A DNA stretch of 64,000 nt from Demequina sp. NBRC 110052 (lineage in GTDB: Bacteria; Actinomycetota; Actinomycetes; Actinomycetales; Demequinaceae): positions 1,426,001 to 1,490,000 of the forward strand of contig NZ_BBRI01000002.1 of assembly GCF_002090075.1 (NCBI RefSeq), in the 5' to 3' direction. This document shows, in pieces, positions 56,831 to 64,000 of this stretch (positions within the stretch are counted from its first letter, which is position 1; each line of letters starts with the position of its first letter). The translations under genes were made by a program, and so were the position numbers. The notes beneath the pieces were generated by a model. The model saw only the letters and a program-made list of their open reading frames with translations, was not told where the DNA came from and did no database searches.

Positions 56831-57213
56831 CAGCGGCTGCCCTCGTGTCCGGTGTGCTCGCGGCACACGTCCAGCAGCATCCGCACGTGGGCGTCGGCCA
56901 ACCGGTAGTACACCCGGCGGCCCTCACGCCGGTTGTCCACCACCGCCGAGGCCCGCAGTAGACGCATCGTCTGGGACACCGACGCCTCTGGGACCTGCAC
57001 CGCTGCGGAGATGTCGCACACGCACAGCTCACCGGCCTCCAGCAGCGCGTACAGGATACTGGTGCGCCGCACATCACCGAGCAACCGGAACAGCTCGGCC
57101 AGCGCACCTGCCTCGGCGTCGTCCGGGACGCTGGCACGAATCAGTGCCACACGTTGGGACTGCGGATCACCACCGACGCAGCCGTCCAACGGCAGGACCC
57201 GACCCATGGGCAT
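56830..57213 (-). CDS. ArsR/SmtB-family metal-responsive repressor
   Basis: A 127-residue winged-helix repressor with two candidate metal sites: CxC at Cys64/Cys66 in ELCVCDIS (alpha-3 type) and DAH...REH around Asp107, His109 and His120 (alpha-5 type, as in SmtB/CzrA for Zn2+). It should sense Zn2+ or Cd2+ and control itself and the coupled CDF exporter. N-terminus of 30 residues is poorly conserved. Confidence 0.9.
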   Translation of the reverse strand: MPMGRVLPLDGCVGGDPQSQRVALIRASVPDDAEAGALAELFRLLGDVRRTSILYALLEAGELCVCDISAAVQVPEASVSQTMRLLRASAVVDNRREGRRVYYRLADAHVRMLLDVCREHTGHEGSR

Positions 57214-57219
57214 CTCCTC

Positions 57220-57239
57220 ATCTGCGCGGATCTTCAGAT
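57220..57239. promoter_or_regulatory. Possible ArsR operator
   Basis: ATCTG-10 nt-CAGAT inverted repeat just upstream of the ArsR start, where an ArsR dimer site is expected. Confidence 0.35.
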
Positions 57240-57336
57240 AAGGTCACCCTAGCGCTGCGCTCGCCGTGAGTCGCAATCTGGTCGATCGCCTTCACACCCA
57301 TGTCGCTGTGAGGGGGCGAAGGCGGAGGAGGAGCGG

Positions 57337-58329
57337 ATGCAGGACGACCCGGGCGTCACGGGGCCGGTGTGGCTGCCGACCGCACCACCGTCCCTGGAGA
57401 CGATGCTGGCCCCGACGCTGCAGCCCGTGCCGGTCCTTCCGGCGCTGGCCGCGGTGCTGCTGGTGCTGTACCTGGCGGGCGCGTGCCGGCTGTGGCTGCG
57501 AGGGCGGCGCTGGTCGATCGGTGCGACCATCTCGTTCACGGTGGGCTGTGTGGTGCTGGCGCTGGTGACCGGTGCGGGCATCGAGGGGTACGGGTTGCGG
57601 CTGTTCTCGGCGTTCATGTTCCAGCAGCTGACGTTGATGATGCTCGTCCCACCGCTGCTGGTGCTGGGGCGGCCCGGCACGTTGCTGCTGCGCGCGACCC
57701 CGCACCGGGGGGTGGGCACGGTGGTGCTGGTCACGGCGCGGCGGGCCCTGCGCAGCCGGGTCAGTCGGGTGGTGCTGCACCCGGCGGTGATGGTGCCGTT
57801 GTTCCTGCTGGCGTTCTACGGGCTGTACCTGGCCGAGCTCGCCGACCCGCTGCTGCGCACCTGGACCGGGCACCTCGCCCTGGAGGTGGGGTTCCTGGTG
57901 GCCGGTCTGCTGTTCACCGTGCCGGTGCTGTCCACCGACCCGTTGCCGATCCGGCAGACCCATCATGGCCGGGCACTGGACCTGGTGCTGGAGATGCCCC
58001 TGCACGCGTTCTTCGGGGTGATCGTGATGATGGCCACCGCGCCGATGGTCCCCTTGTTCGCCGCGCCGCCGGCCGGCTGGGGGATCGATCCCCTGCGCGA
58101 CCAGCAGCTGGCCGGTGGGCTGGCCTGGTCCTACGGGGAGGCGCCGGGACTGCTGATGCTCCTGCTGATCGCCAGCAGGTGGCAGCGCAACGACACCGAG
58201 CGGTCCAGAGCCCGAGACCGGCAGATCGACCGCGACGGCGGCGCCGACGCCGAGCTCGAGGACTACAACGCCTACCTCGCGCGCTTGAACGGCTCGCGGC
58301 CCTCGGGGGCGCCACCTGCACAACCGTGA
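57337..58329 (+). CDS. ctaG: CtaG-like cytochrome c oxidase assembly factor
   Basis: A 330-residue membrane protein of the caa3_CtaG family with about seven helices (residues 30-285), including FMFQQLTLMMLVPPLLVLGRP and the HH pair in QTHHGRALDLVLEMPLHAFFG. It is linked to copper delivery or assembly of cytochrome oxidase. GGAGGAG precedes the ATG. Divergent from the ArsR-CDF pair; converges with lnt. Confidence 0.9.
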   Translation: MQDDPGVTGPVWLPTAPPSLETMLAPTLQPVPVLPALAAVLLVLYLAGACRLWLRGRRWSIGATISFTVGCVVLALVTGAGIEGYGLRLFSAFMFQQLTLMMLVPPLLVLGRPGTLLLRATPHRGVGTVVLVTARRALRSRVSRVVLHPAVMVPLFLLAFYGLYLAELADPLLRTWTGHLALEVGFLVAGLLFTVPVLSTDPLPIRQTHHGRALDLVLEMPLHAFFGVIVMMATAPMVPLFAAPPAGWGIDPLRDQQLAGGLAWSYGEAPGLLMLLLIASRWQRNDTERSRARDRQIDRDGGADAELEDYNAYLARLNGSRPSGAPPAQP

Positions 58330-58340
58330 TGGTCGGAGCC

Positions 58341-60191
58341 TCACAGGACCTCGGCATCGGAGGTTGCCGACACCGCGGTGGTGGTCTTCTCGACGATGTC
58401 CTGGCCGAGCCGGATCCCGGTGTAGGCCGCGACAGCCATCAGCGCGAGGAACCCGACGATCAGGCGCCCCTCCAGCCACGAGGGCCACACGCGGGTCACC
58501 CACACCCGGCCCGGCACCCGCAAGGCGCGCACCCGCTGGGCCCGCACCCCCAGCCTCGGGGCCTGGGCCTCCGCCGCGCGGAGCCGCCGCGGGAAGGGGC
58601 GGCGGCTGCGGTCACGGCCGGGTCGCCGACTGCCTACCAGCGCACCGCTGACGACAGCGGCCGCCGCCAGGACGTAGACGGCGGTCTGCGGCGTGGTGCC
58701 CAGTCGCGCCGCCGGGGTGAGCGTGCTGCGCAGCGGCAGCGAGGCAATGAGCTCCTCATCGGTGAACAGACCGGTCCGCGCCACGACCGCCCCGTCCGGC
58801 ATGATCATCGCGCTGACGCCGACGGTGGAGACCTGGACGGTCGACCTGCCGTGCTCCACCGCGCGGAAGCGGGACATCGCCAGCTGCTGGGTCGACTCCG
58901 GAGTGCGCCCGAACGAGGCGTTGTTGGTCGGGATGACGATTAGCTCTGCCCCGTCGAGGACCCCTTCGCGGATGAGGTCTGCGTAGGCGACCTCGAAGCA
59001 GATCCCGGTGGCCAGGCGCACGTCACGTCCAAGCGCGTCGATCCACACGTCCATGACGGCGGGGTCGCCGCCGGCTGCCATGTCCGTGGCGACCCGGTCG
59101 ACGAGCGGAGTGAGCTGGCGGAAGAACGCGCGGAAGGGGACGTACTCCCCGAAGGGCACCGGGTGCTGCTTGGCGTAGGCGTCGCCACTCCCCGCACCGG
59201 CGGTCCAGGTGATGATCTCGTTGTAGCGGATGTCCTGCCCGTCGGGAAACCGCTGGGTCCCCAGCAGCAGGGGGGCGCCAACCGCTGCGGCGGCGCGCTC
59301 CACGGCCGAAGCCTGCGCCAGGTCGGTGCGGGGGTCAATGTCGGCGGCACTCTCCGGCCACACCACCAGGTCCAGCTGGCGCCCTCCGGCGGTCGCCGCG
59401 AGCCGCTCGGTGCCTTCGGCGTGGTTGGCCGTGACGTCGCGGGCCTGCTCGGCCCAGTCGGCGCCCTGCTGCGGGACATTGCCCTGGACGGCGCCGACCA
59501 GCAGTGAGCCGTTCTCCGGGCCCGCGGTCAGGGGAAGCAGGCCCGGGACACCCGCCAGGAGCACCGCGGCGAGCAGCGCCCGAGCCGCGGGGATAACCGC
59601 GGTGCGGCGCAGGTACTGCAGCGCCAGCGCGATCAGCGCCCCCGTCACGGCGACGAACGCGGAGACCAGGACCTCCCCTCCGTAGGGCGCGAGACGCAGC
59701 AGGGGCGCCTCGGTCTGGGAGAACGCCAGGAAGCCCCACGGGAAGCCCCCGAAGGGCCAGGAGCTGCGGACCTGCTCGATGGCGACCCACAGCACGGCTG
59801 CGGTGACCGCCTGGGCCAGCGGGCGACCGGTGAGCCAGACGGCCCTGCGCGCGTACGCCCACAGCGCACCAAAGCCGGCGACGTACAGCGCCTGGAACAC
59901 GCTGAGCGCGACCCACGGGAGCGCCGATCCGGTGGCCTGCACTGCCCAGTGGACCAGCGGCAAGAAGAACGTCAGCCCCCAGACCAGGCCGATGCCTGCG
60001 GCGCGGACCGGTGACGCGCCGCGCATCGCGAGCAGCAGGCACGCCATGCCGGCGTAGGCCAGCGGCCACCATCCCCGGTCAGGAAACGCGAGACTCATCG
60101 CCCAGCCACCCACGCCTGCTCCGACCAGCACCAGCCCCGGCAGCATGAGGCCAGGTAATGAGGTGCCACCGTTGCGGCGTCGCGCATTCAC
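58341..60191 (-). CDS. lnt: Apolipoprotein N-acyltransferase with C-terminal extension
   Basis: A 616-residue enzyme that N-acylates the lipoprotein Cys. Membrane helices occupy residues 10-200, then the nitrilase domain with Glu in VVWPESAAD, Lys in YAKQHPVPFGEYVP and Cys in ATGICFEVAY. After the usual last helix (about 520) there is an Arg-rich segment and one more membrane helix (about 580-597), some 80 residues beyond normal length. The GTG at 60191 is preferred because AGGAGG stands 8 bases upstream; the frame is open further up without an RBS. Confidence 0.9.
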   Translation of the reverse strand: MNARRRNGGTSLPGLMLPGLVLVGAGVGGWAMSLAFPDRGWWPLAYAGMACLLLAMRGASPVRAAGIGLVWGLTFFLPLVHWAVQATGSALPWVALSVFQALYVAGFGALWAYARRAVWLTGRPLAQAVTAAVLWVAIEQVRSSWPFGGFPWGFLAFSQTEAPLLRLAPYGGEVLVSAFVAVTGALIALALQYLRRTAVIPAARALLAAVLLAGVPGLLPLTAGPENGSLLVGAVQGNVPQQGADWAEQARDVTANHAEGTERLAATAGGRQLDLVVWPESAADIDPRTDLAQASAVERAAAAVGAPLLLGTQRFPDGQDIRYNEIITWTAGAGSGDAYAKQHPVPFGEYVPFRAFFRQLTPLVDRVATDMAAGGDPAVMDVWIDALGRDVRLATGICFEVAYADLIREGVLDGAELIVIPTNNASFGRTPESTQQLAMSRFRAVEHGRSTVQVSTVGVSAMIMPDGAVVARTGLFTDEELIASLPLRSTLTPAARLGTTPQTAVYVLAAAAVVSGALVGSRRPGRDRSRRPFPRRLRAAEAQAPRLGVRAQRVRALRVPGRVWVTRVWPSWLEGRLIVGFLALMAVAAYTGIRLGQDIVEKTTTAVSATSDAEVL

Positions 60192-60365
60192 GCGCTCGAC
60201 CTCCTGCCGGGGCGACCCGACGTCGACGCGAGGATCCCCGCCGACCACACCAGCTGGACCGGGCCGCGCGGCCGACAAGGAAGGGCGGTCCGGAGCCGTG
60301 CTCACCCAGCGCCTCCCGATGGGTCGTCACGCACCTGCCGGGCGCACATCGGCGTCGGCCGGTCC

Positions 60366-61352
60366 TCAGACGCCGGCATAGGAGTGCAGGCCCGTGATGA
60401 ACAGATTGACGCCGACGAAGTTGAACCAGAACGCGGCGTATCCGGCCAAGGCGAGCCACCCGGCCTTCCTGCCCCGCCACCCGGCGGTGGACTGGGCGTG
60501 CAGGTAGGCGGCGTACAGCACCCAGGTGATGAAGGCCCAGGTCTCCTTGGGGTCCCAGCCCCAGTACCGGCCCCAGGAGTCCTCGGCCCAGATCGCACCG
60601 GCCAGCACGGCGAACGTCCACACCGGGAAGGCGAACAGGTGGGCGGTGTGGGCGACGCGCTCCAGGGTGGCGCCAGCCGGCAGCCGGCCGGCGTAGCCGC
60701 GGGTCGCCTGCCCGCCGGCATCGCGCGCGTCGGCGCGTCGGCGCGTCAGGTACAGGCCGGTAGCAGCTGCCCCGACGGTGAAGACACCACCGGCGATGAT
60801 CGCCGCCGCGACATGGATGACCAACCAGTACGAGTTCAGCGCCGGGACCAGGTCCCCCGCGGGGGTGTAGAGCACCGTCACGGCCAACCCCAGGCACAAG
60901 GTGACCAGAGCAAGGACCCACACACCCAGGTCCCGAACCGGCTGGCCGCGGCGCAGGAACACCAGGTAAGCGGCCGTGGCGGCCAGTGTGGCGGCGGTCG
61001 TGAACTCATACATGTTGCCCCACGGCGCCCGGCCCACGGCCAGACCCCGGGCGACGACCCCGGCCACGTGCAACACGAACGCGAGCGTGGTCAGTGCCGC
61101 CGCGATCCGCTCCGTGCGACGCGCGGCTGCATCGCGGATCGCGGGCCGGCCCCCAGCGGTCGGCGGCTGCGGGTCGGGAACGGCGGCATGTGCGCCGGCG
61201 GCGTCCGGCTCGAGGCGAGGCGCGTCCTCAGGCACCGGGTGCGACCGGCGGGCCGCCTGGTAGGCGTAGGCGAGCATCGCCAACGCATAAACCGCGATGG
61301 CGCTGTAGATGAGCCGGTCGCTCAGCTCGGCCAGGAGGTTGGGGATGGGCAC
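60366..61352 (-). CDS. ccsB: Cytochrome c biogenesis protein CcsB (CcsA/CcmC family)
   Basis: A 328-residue system II heme-handling protein with eight or so membrane helices. The tryptophan-rich heme motif YWGWDPKETWAF is near residue 255, with conserved His residues in flanking helices. With ResB it moves heme out and attaches it to apocytochrome c. Starts 2 bp after resB ends. A 174-bp gap to lnt follows. Confidence 0.93.
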   Translation of the reverse strand: MPIPNLLAELSDRLIYSAIAVYALAMLAYAYQAARRSHPVPEDAPRLEPDAAGAHAAVPDPQPPTAGGRPAIRDAAARRTERIAAALTTLAFVLHVAGVVARGLAVGRAPWGNMYEFTTAATLAATAAYLVFLRRGQPVRDLGVWVLALVTLCLGLAVTVLYTPAGDLVPALNSYWLVIHVAAAIIAGGVFTVGAAATGLYLTRRRADARDAGGQATRGYAGRLPAGATLERVAHTAHLFAFPVWTFAVLAGAIWAEDSWGRYWGWDPKETWAFITWVLYAAYLHAQSTAGWRGRKAGWLALAGYAAFWFNFVGVNLFITGLHSYAGV

Positions 61353-61354
61353 GT

Positions 61355-63064
61355 TCAGTCCTCTCGGTCGTGCGGGGAAGCGTCTGCGCCGCCCGGTTCA
61401 GCGCCTGGCAGGGCGGCGAGCAGCGACGAAAGCTCGCCAGGGACCGGCTCACGGCGGGTCAGCGCGTAGCTGGCTGCCTCGACAGTCGCGGCGCCGCCTG
61501 CGGACGCTGCGCTGACACGGACCCAGACCCGGCGTCGGCGGACCGCCAGTGAGACCGTCAGGCCCAGCAGGAGGGCGACCGCGGCGACCAAGGAGAGCTC
61601 CTTGCCGGGGTCGTGGGCGATCTGAAAGTTCGCGAACCGCGAGACCGACTCGAACGTCAAGGTGCCCTGCCCGCCGGGCAACGTCATCGACTCACCAGGT
61701 CGCAGAGCGCGCGCGAACGGCTCGTCCCCGACCATGACCTGGCTCAGATCGGTCTTGTCCAGGCGGAAGACCGACTGCGGTGCGCCGTCACCCAGGCCGA
61801 GGTCACCGGTGTAGGCGGTCAGCAGCAGCTGGGGATCGACCAGGTCCGGGTACAGCGATCGAGGGCCGGCCGCGGGGTCGACGGAGGCGGTGGGCAGGAA
61901 GAACCCTTCGAACCCCAGCTGCGTCGGCTGCCCGTCCGGGACCTTGATCACGCCCTCGGAGGACAGGTTGCCGTCGAAGGGCACGAACACCACCGGCCCG
62001 GAGAACACCGTCTGACCCCGGCCATCGATGACGCTGACCACCGGGGCGTAGCCGTGGCCGGTGAGGAACATCTTGGTGCCCTCCACCTGCAGCGGGTGGT
62101 TCACCTCGACGGTGACCTTCTCCGCAGGGCCGCCGGGGGTGCGCAGCACGGTCAGGTCGGCCTGGAAGTCCCGGGCGCTGCCGCGTTGGGGGCCGGCCGT
62201 CTCGAACCTGGCAGTGAAGTCGTCCAGCGTGACCGAGAACGGACTCAGGCCCGCGGCGTCAGTCAAAGGCCCGGGAGTGAACTCGTCGTACTGCAGCCGC
62301 GTGTTCGTGAAGGAAGCACCCTCCACGACGATCACCCGCCCCTCGAAGCCGAAGAGCGACCCGATCGCGACGCCGAAGAGCAGGGCCAGAAGTGACAGGT
62401 GGAACACCAGGTTGCCGGCCTCGCGCAAGTACCCCTTCTCCGCCCGCACGGAATCGTCATCGACGACGACGCGAAACCTCCGGGCCCGCAGATGAGAGGC
62501 GGCTGCCTGCAGGATCTGCGCCGGCTCCGCGGCCACGGTCGCACGACGGTGGTCGTCCAGGCGCGCGAGGTTCGTCGGTGCCCGTGGGGGTTCAGCGCGC
62601 GCCGACTGCCACAGGCGCGCCGCGCGCGGCAGGACGCATCCAGTCATGGAGACCATGAGCAGCAGATAGATCGCGGCGAACCAGGGCGAGGAGTACACCT
62701 CAAAGAACCCAAGCCGGTCCAACCACGGGCCCACCACCGGGTTGTCAGCCAGGAAGCGGGTCACGGCGCCGGGGTCGAACGCGACCCCGCGCTGGGGAAG
62801 CAACGACCCGGGCACGGCAGCCAGGGCCAGCGCCAGCAACAGCAGCACTGCGGTCCGCATGGACGTCAGCGTCCGCCACGCCCACCTGGCCCATGCCACC
62901 AGGCCCTGCCCCGTCGGGCGCGGTGGCACCGCCATCACCCCAGGGCGAGCCGCCTCCTCGAGACGGTGGCTGAGCGCAGTGTCCTCGAGCGTGTCCTCGG
63001 CTGGCCGGGATGCCGTGGCCTCGGCGACGGCGTTACCGGGCCAGGCGCCGATTGATTCGGTCAC
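61355..63064 (-). CDS. resB: Cytochrome c biogenesis protein ResB (Ccs1)
   Basis: A 569-residue partner of CcsB: three N-terminal helices with FEVYSSPWFAAIYLLLMVSMTGC, a fourth near 230, a large extracytoplasmic domain, and a last helix near 500. The GTG start overlaps the DUF305 stop (GTGA). The C-terminal tail is acidic. Confidence 0.92.
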   Translation of the reverse strand: MTESIGAWPGNAVAEATASRPAEDTLEDTALSHRLEEAARPGVMAVPPRPTGQGLVAWARWAWRTLTSMRTAVLLLLALALAAVPGSLLPQRGVAFDPGAVTRFLADNPVVGPWLDRLGFFEVYSSPWFAAIYLLLMVSMTGCVLPRAARLWQSARAEPPRAPTNLARLDDHRRATVAAEPAQILQAAASHLRARRFRVVVDDDSVRAEKGYLREAGNLVFHLSLLALLFGVAIGSLFGFEGRVIVVEGASFTNTRLQYDEFTPGPLTDAAGLSPFSVTLDDFTARFETAGPQRGSARDFQADLTVLRTPGGPAEKVTVEVNHPLQVEGTKMFLTGHGYAPVVSVIDGRGQTVFSGPVVFVPFDGNLSSEGVIKVPDGQPTQLGFEGFFLPTASVDPAAGPRSLYPDLVDPQLLLTAYTGDLGLGDGAPQSVFRLDKTDLSQVMVGDEPFARALRPGESMTLPGGQGTLTFESVSRFANFQIAHDPGKELSLVAAVALLLGLTVSLAVRRRRVWVRVSAASAGGAATVEAASYALTRREPVPGELSSLLAALPGAEPGGADASPHDRED

Positions 63065-63747
63065 CGGCCCGCAGACCCGGCTTCCCGCGCGTCGAGCATG
63101 TCATTGAGTACCGCGAGCTCGGCGGTCTGGGAGCTGACGATCGCCTGGGCCAGACGACGCACGTCCTGGTCCCCGACCAGGTCGAGGGCCGCCTGAGCCA
63201 TGGCCACGCCGCCTTCGTGGTGCGCCACCATGAGCCGCAGGTACAGAACCTCAGCATCGAGCCCTCCCGCCTCGGCGAGCCTGCCCAGGTCCTCATCACT
63301 CGCTATCCCGGGCATCACCTCATCGGATCCCGGCCCCCCGGTCGCGTCAGCACCGTCGCCCATGGACCCCATGCCGGAGCCGGGTTCGCTCATCCACTGC
63401 ATCGGCGCGGCCAGGCTGGCCTGCGGAAGGTCCCACTGCTCCAGCCAGCCGTACATCTGCCCAGCCTGCTGCTGCTGGGTCAGCAGGATGTCCAGCGCCA
63501 GGGACCGGACCTCGGGATCCTCCGTGCCGTCGCGCACCATCGTGGACATCTCCACCGCCTGGGCGTGGTGCGCCTGCATGTCGCGGGCGAACCCAGCCTC
63601 GGCTGACCCCTCGGCCGGCCGCGAGACCCGCTCGCCTGCGCTGGTGAGGGCCGAACCGGCGACCAGGCCGGCGACGCCCACCACGGCGGCCACCAGGATC
63701 ACCACCGCAACGGTCGGGAGCCTGCGTGCGCCAGCGCTCTCGCTCAT
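63061..63747 (-). CDS. DUF305 membrane-anchored metal-binding-like protein
   Basis: A 228-residue protein with an N-terminal signal-anchor (about 13-35) and a ferritin-like helical DUF305 domain with two HH-containing repeats, MQAHHAQAVEMS and VAHHEGGVAMAQ. Met/His-rich features and frequent co-occurrence with copper genes suggest extracytoplasmic copper binding; unproven. ATG 63747 overlaps the DUF3105 stop. Confidence 0.9.
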   Translation of the reverse strand: MSESAGARRLPTVAVVILVAAVVGVAGLVAGSALTSAGERVSRPAEGSAEAGFARDMQAHHAQAVEMSTMVRDGTEDPEVRSLALDILLTQQQQAGQMYGWLEQWDLPQASLAAPMQWMSEPGSGMGSMGDGADATGGPGSDEVMPGIASDEDLGRLAEAGGLDAEVLYLRLMVAHHEGGVAMAQAALDLVGDQDVRRLAQAIVSSQTAELAVLNDMLDAREAGSAGR

Positions 63748-64000
63748 CACGCGTCCACCCCGCCCGTGCACGGCGCACCCGGCTCCGGTGTCTGCTCACC
63801 CTGCTGGTACTTGACCAGGAACTGCTCCAGGCGCGGGTCATCCGCGGTTTCCAGCGCCAGCTGGGTCCCCCAGGCGCTGGCCACCACCGGCTCCTCGGGC
63901 ATGCCATCGAAGGGGCTGAGCAGGACGTACGCGTTGCCCTCAGCCAGCTCGGCGAGCCGCTGCACCTGCTCGGCCGGCAGGTCCGAGCTATAGGTGATCC
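63747..64000 (-). CDS. DUF3105 protein, C-terminal part
   Basis: The gene enters from beyond base 64000; about 83 residues are visible, ending VVASAWGTQLALETADDPR and TPEPGAPCTGG, the typical end of DUF3105 extracytoplasmic proteins often found with DUF305. The reading frame stays open to the window edge. Function unknown; copper or redox role is a guess from context. Confidence 0.8.
   Translation of the reverse strand, partial: ITYSSDLPAEQVQRLAELAEGNAYVLLSPFDGMPEEPVVASAWGTQLALETADDPRLEQFLVKYQQGEQTPEPGAPCTGGVDA

Overview
The window is high-GC DNA (many GTG starts, short ATGA/GTGA overlaps) from an actinobacterium. Gene content and order point to the Micrococcales; the genus is not decidable from the sequence alone (Demequina-, Cellulomonas- or Promicromonospora-like relatives are plausible). 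It carries the chromosomal replication origin region: gyrA-gyrB-dciA-recF-dnaN-[oriC]-dnaA on the minus strand, then rpmH-rnpA-yidD-yidC-khpB-rsmG-parA-parB on the plus strand, with parS sites around rsmG and parA.

Region 1 (1-9.7 kb) is the conserved block distal to gyrA: a partial UbiA prenyltransferase, trpG/pabA, a small membrane protein, a class E sortase, crgA, a rhomboid protease, ppiA, an Ala/Lys-rich membrane protein, mntP behind a yybP-ykoY (Mn2+) riboswitch, a cupin regulator divergent from a BenE transporter, tRNA-Ala, tRNA-Ile and a DUF3566 protein. Region 2 (9.7-23.4 kb) is an accessory block separating DUF3566 from gyrA, which are usually neighbours: SulP and BCCT transporters, a furA-katA operon with a Fur box, a four-domain persulfide-handling fusion protein (CoA-disulfide reductase, rhodanese, TusA, DsrE) with a CstR/CsoR-like operator, an exported leucine-rich-repeat protein with an LAETG sorting signal, and a coupled HSP90-like/helical-repeat pair.

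Region 3 (23.4-39.1 kb) is the replication and segregation core. Region 4 (39.2-50.4 kb) contains ddl, an aminotransferase, a fused thioredoxin reductase-thioredoxin gene, then a cell-envelope cluster matching the mycobacterial Rv3907-Rv3910 neighbourhood: stand-alone pseudokinase, MurJ, DUF6049 protein, Nudix hydrolase and, divergently, the CCA-adding enzyme. No sigM is seen here.

Region 5 (50.4-64 kb) is a metal-resistance and cytochrome-maturation island: cmtR-cadD (cadmium), a Tn552/Tn5053-like transposon (resolvase, DDE transposase, AAA ATPase) abutting decayed copC and ctaG remnants, a CDF exporter with its ArsR regulator, an intact ctaG, and a run DUF3105-DUF305-resB-ccsB-lnt with tight spacing in its first four genes. 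Together these suggest a horizontally assembled module for Cd/Zn/Cu handling and cytochrome c/oxidase assembly, with several cycles of insertion and loss recorded at 52.4-55.9 kb.

No CRISPR array, rRNA gene or prophage was seen. The most unusual items are a DnaA-box cluster inside a perfect inverted repeat 28 kb from oriC, a structured 104-bp element between sortase and crgA, an off-cluster parS-like site, the split MurJ/pseudokinase arrangement, and the copC/ctaG remnants at the transposon edge.
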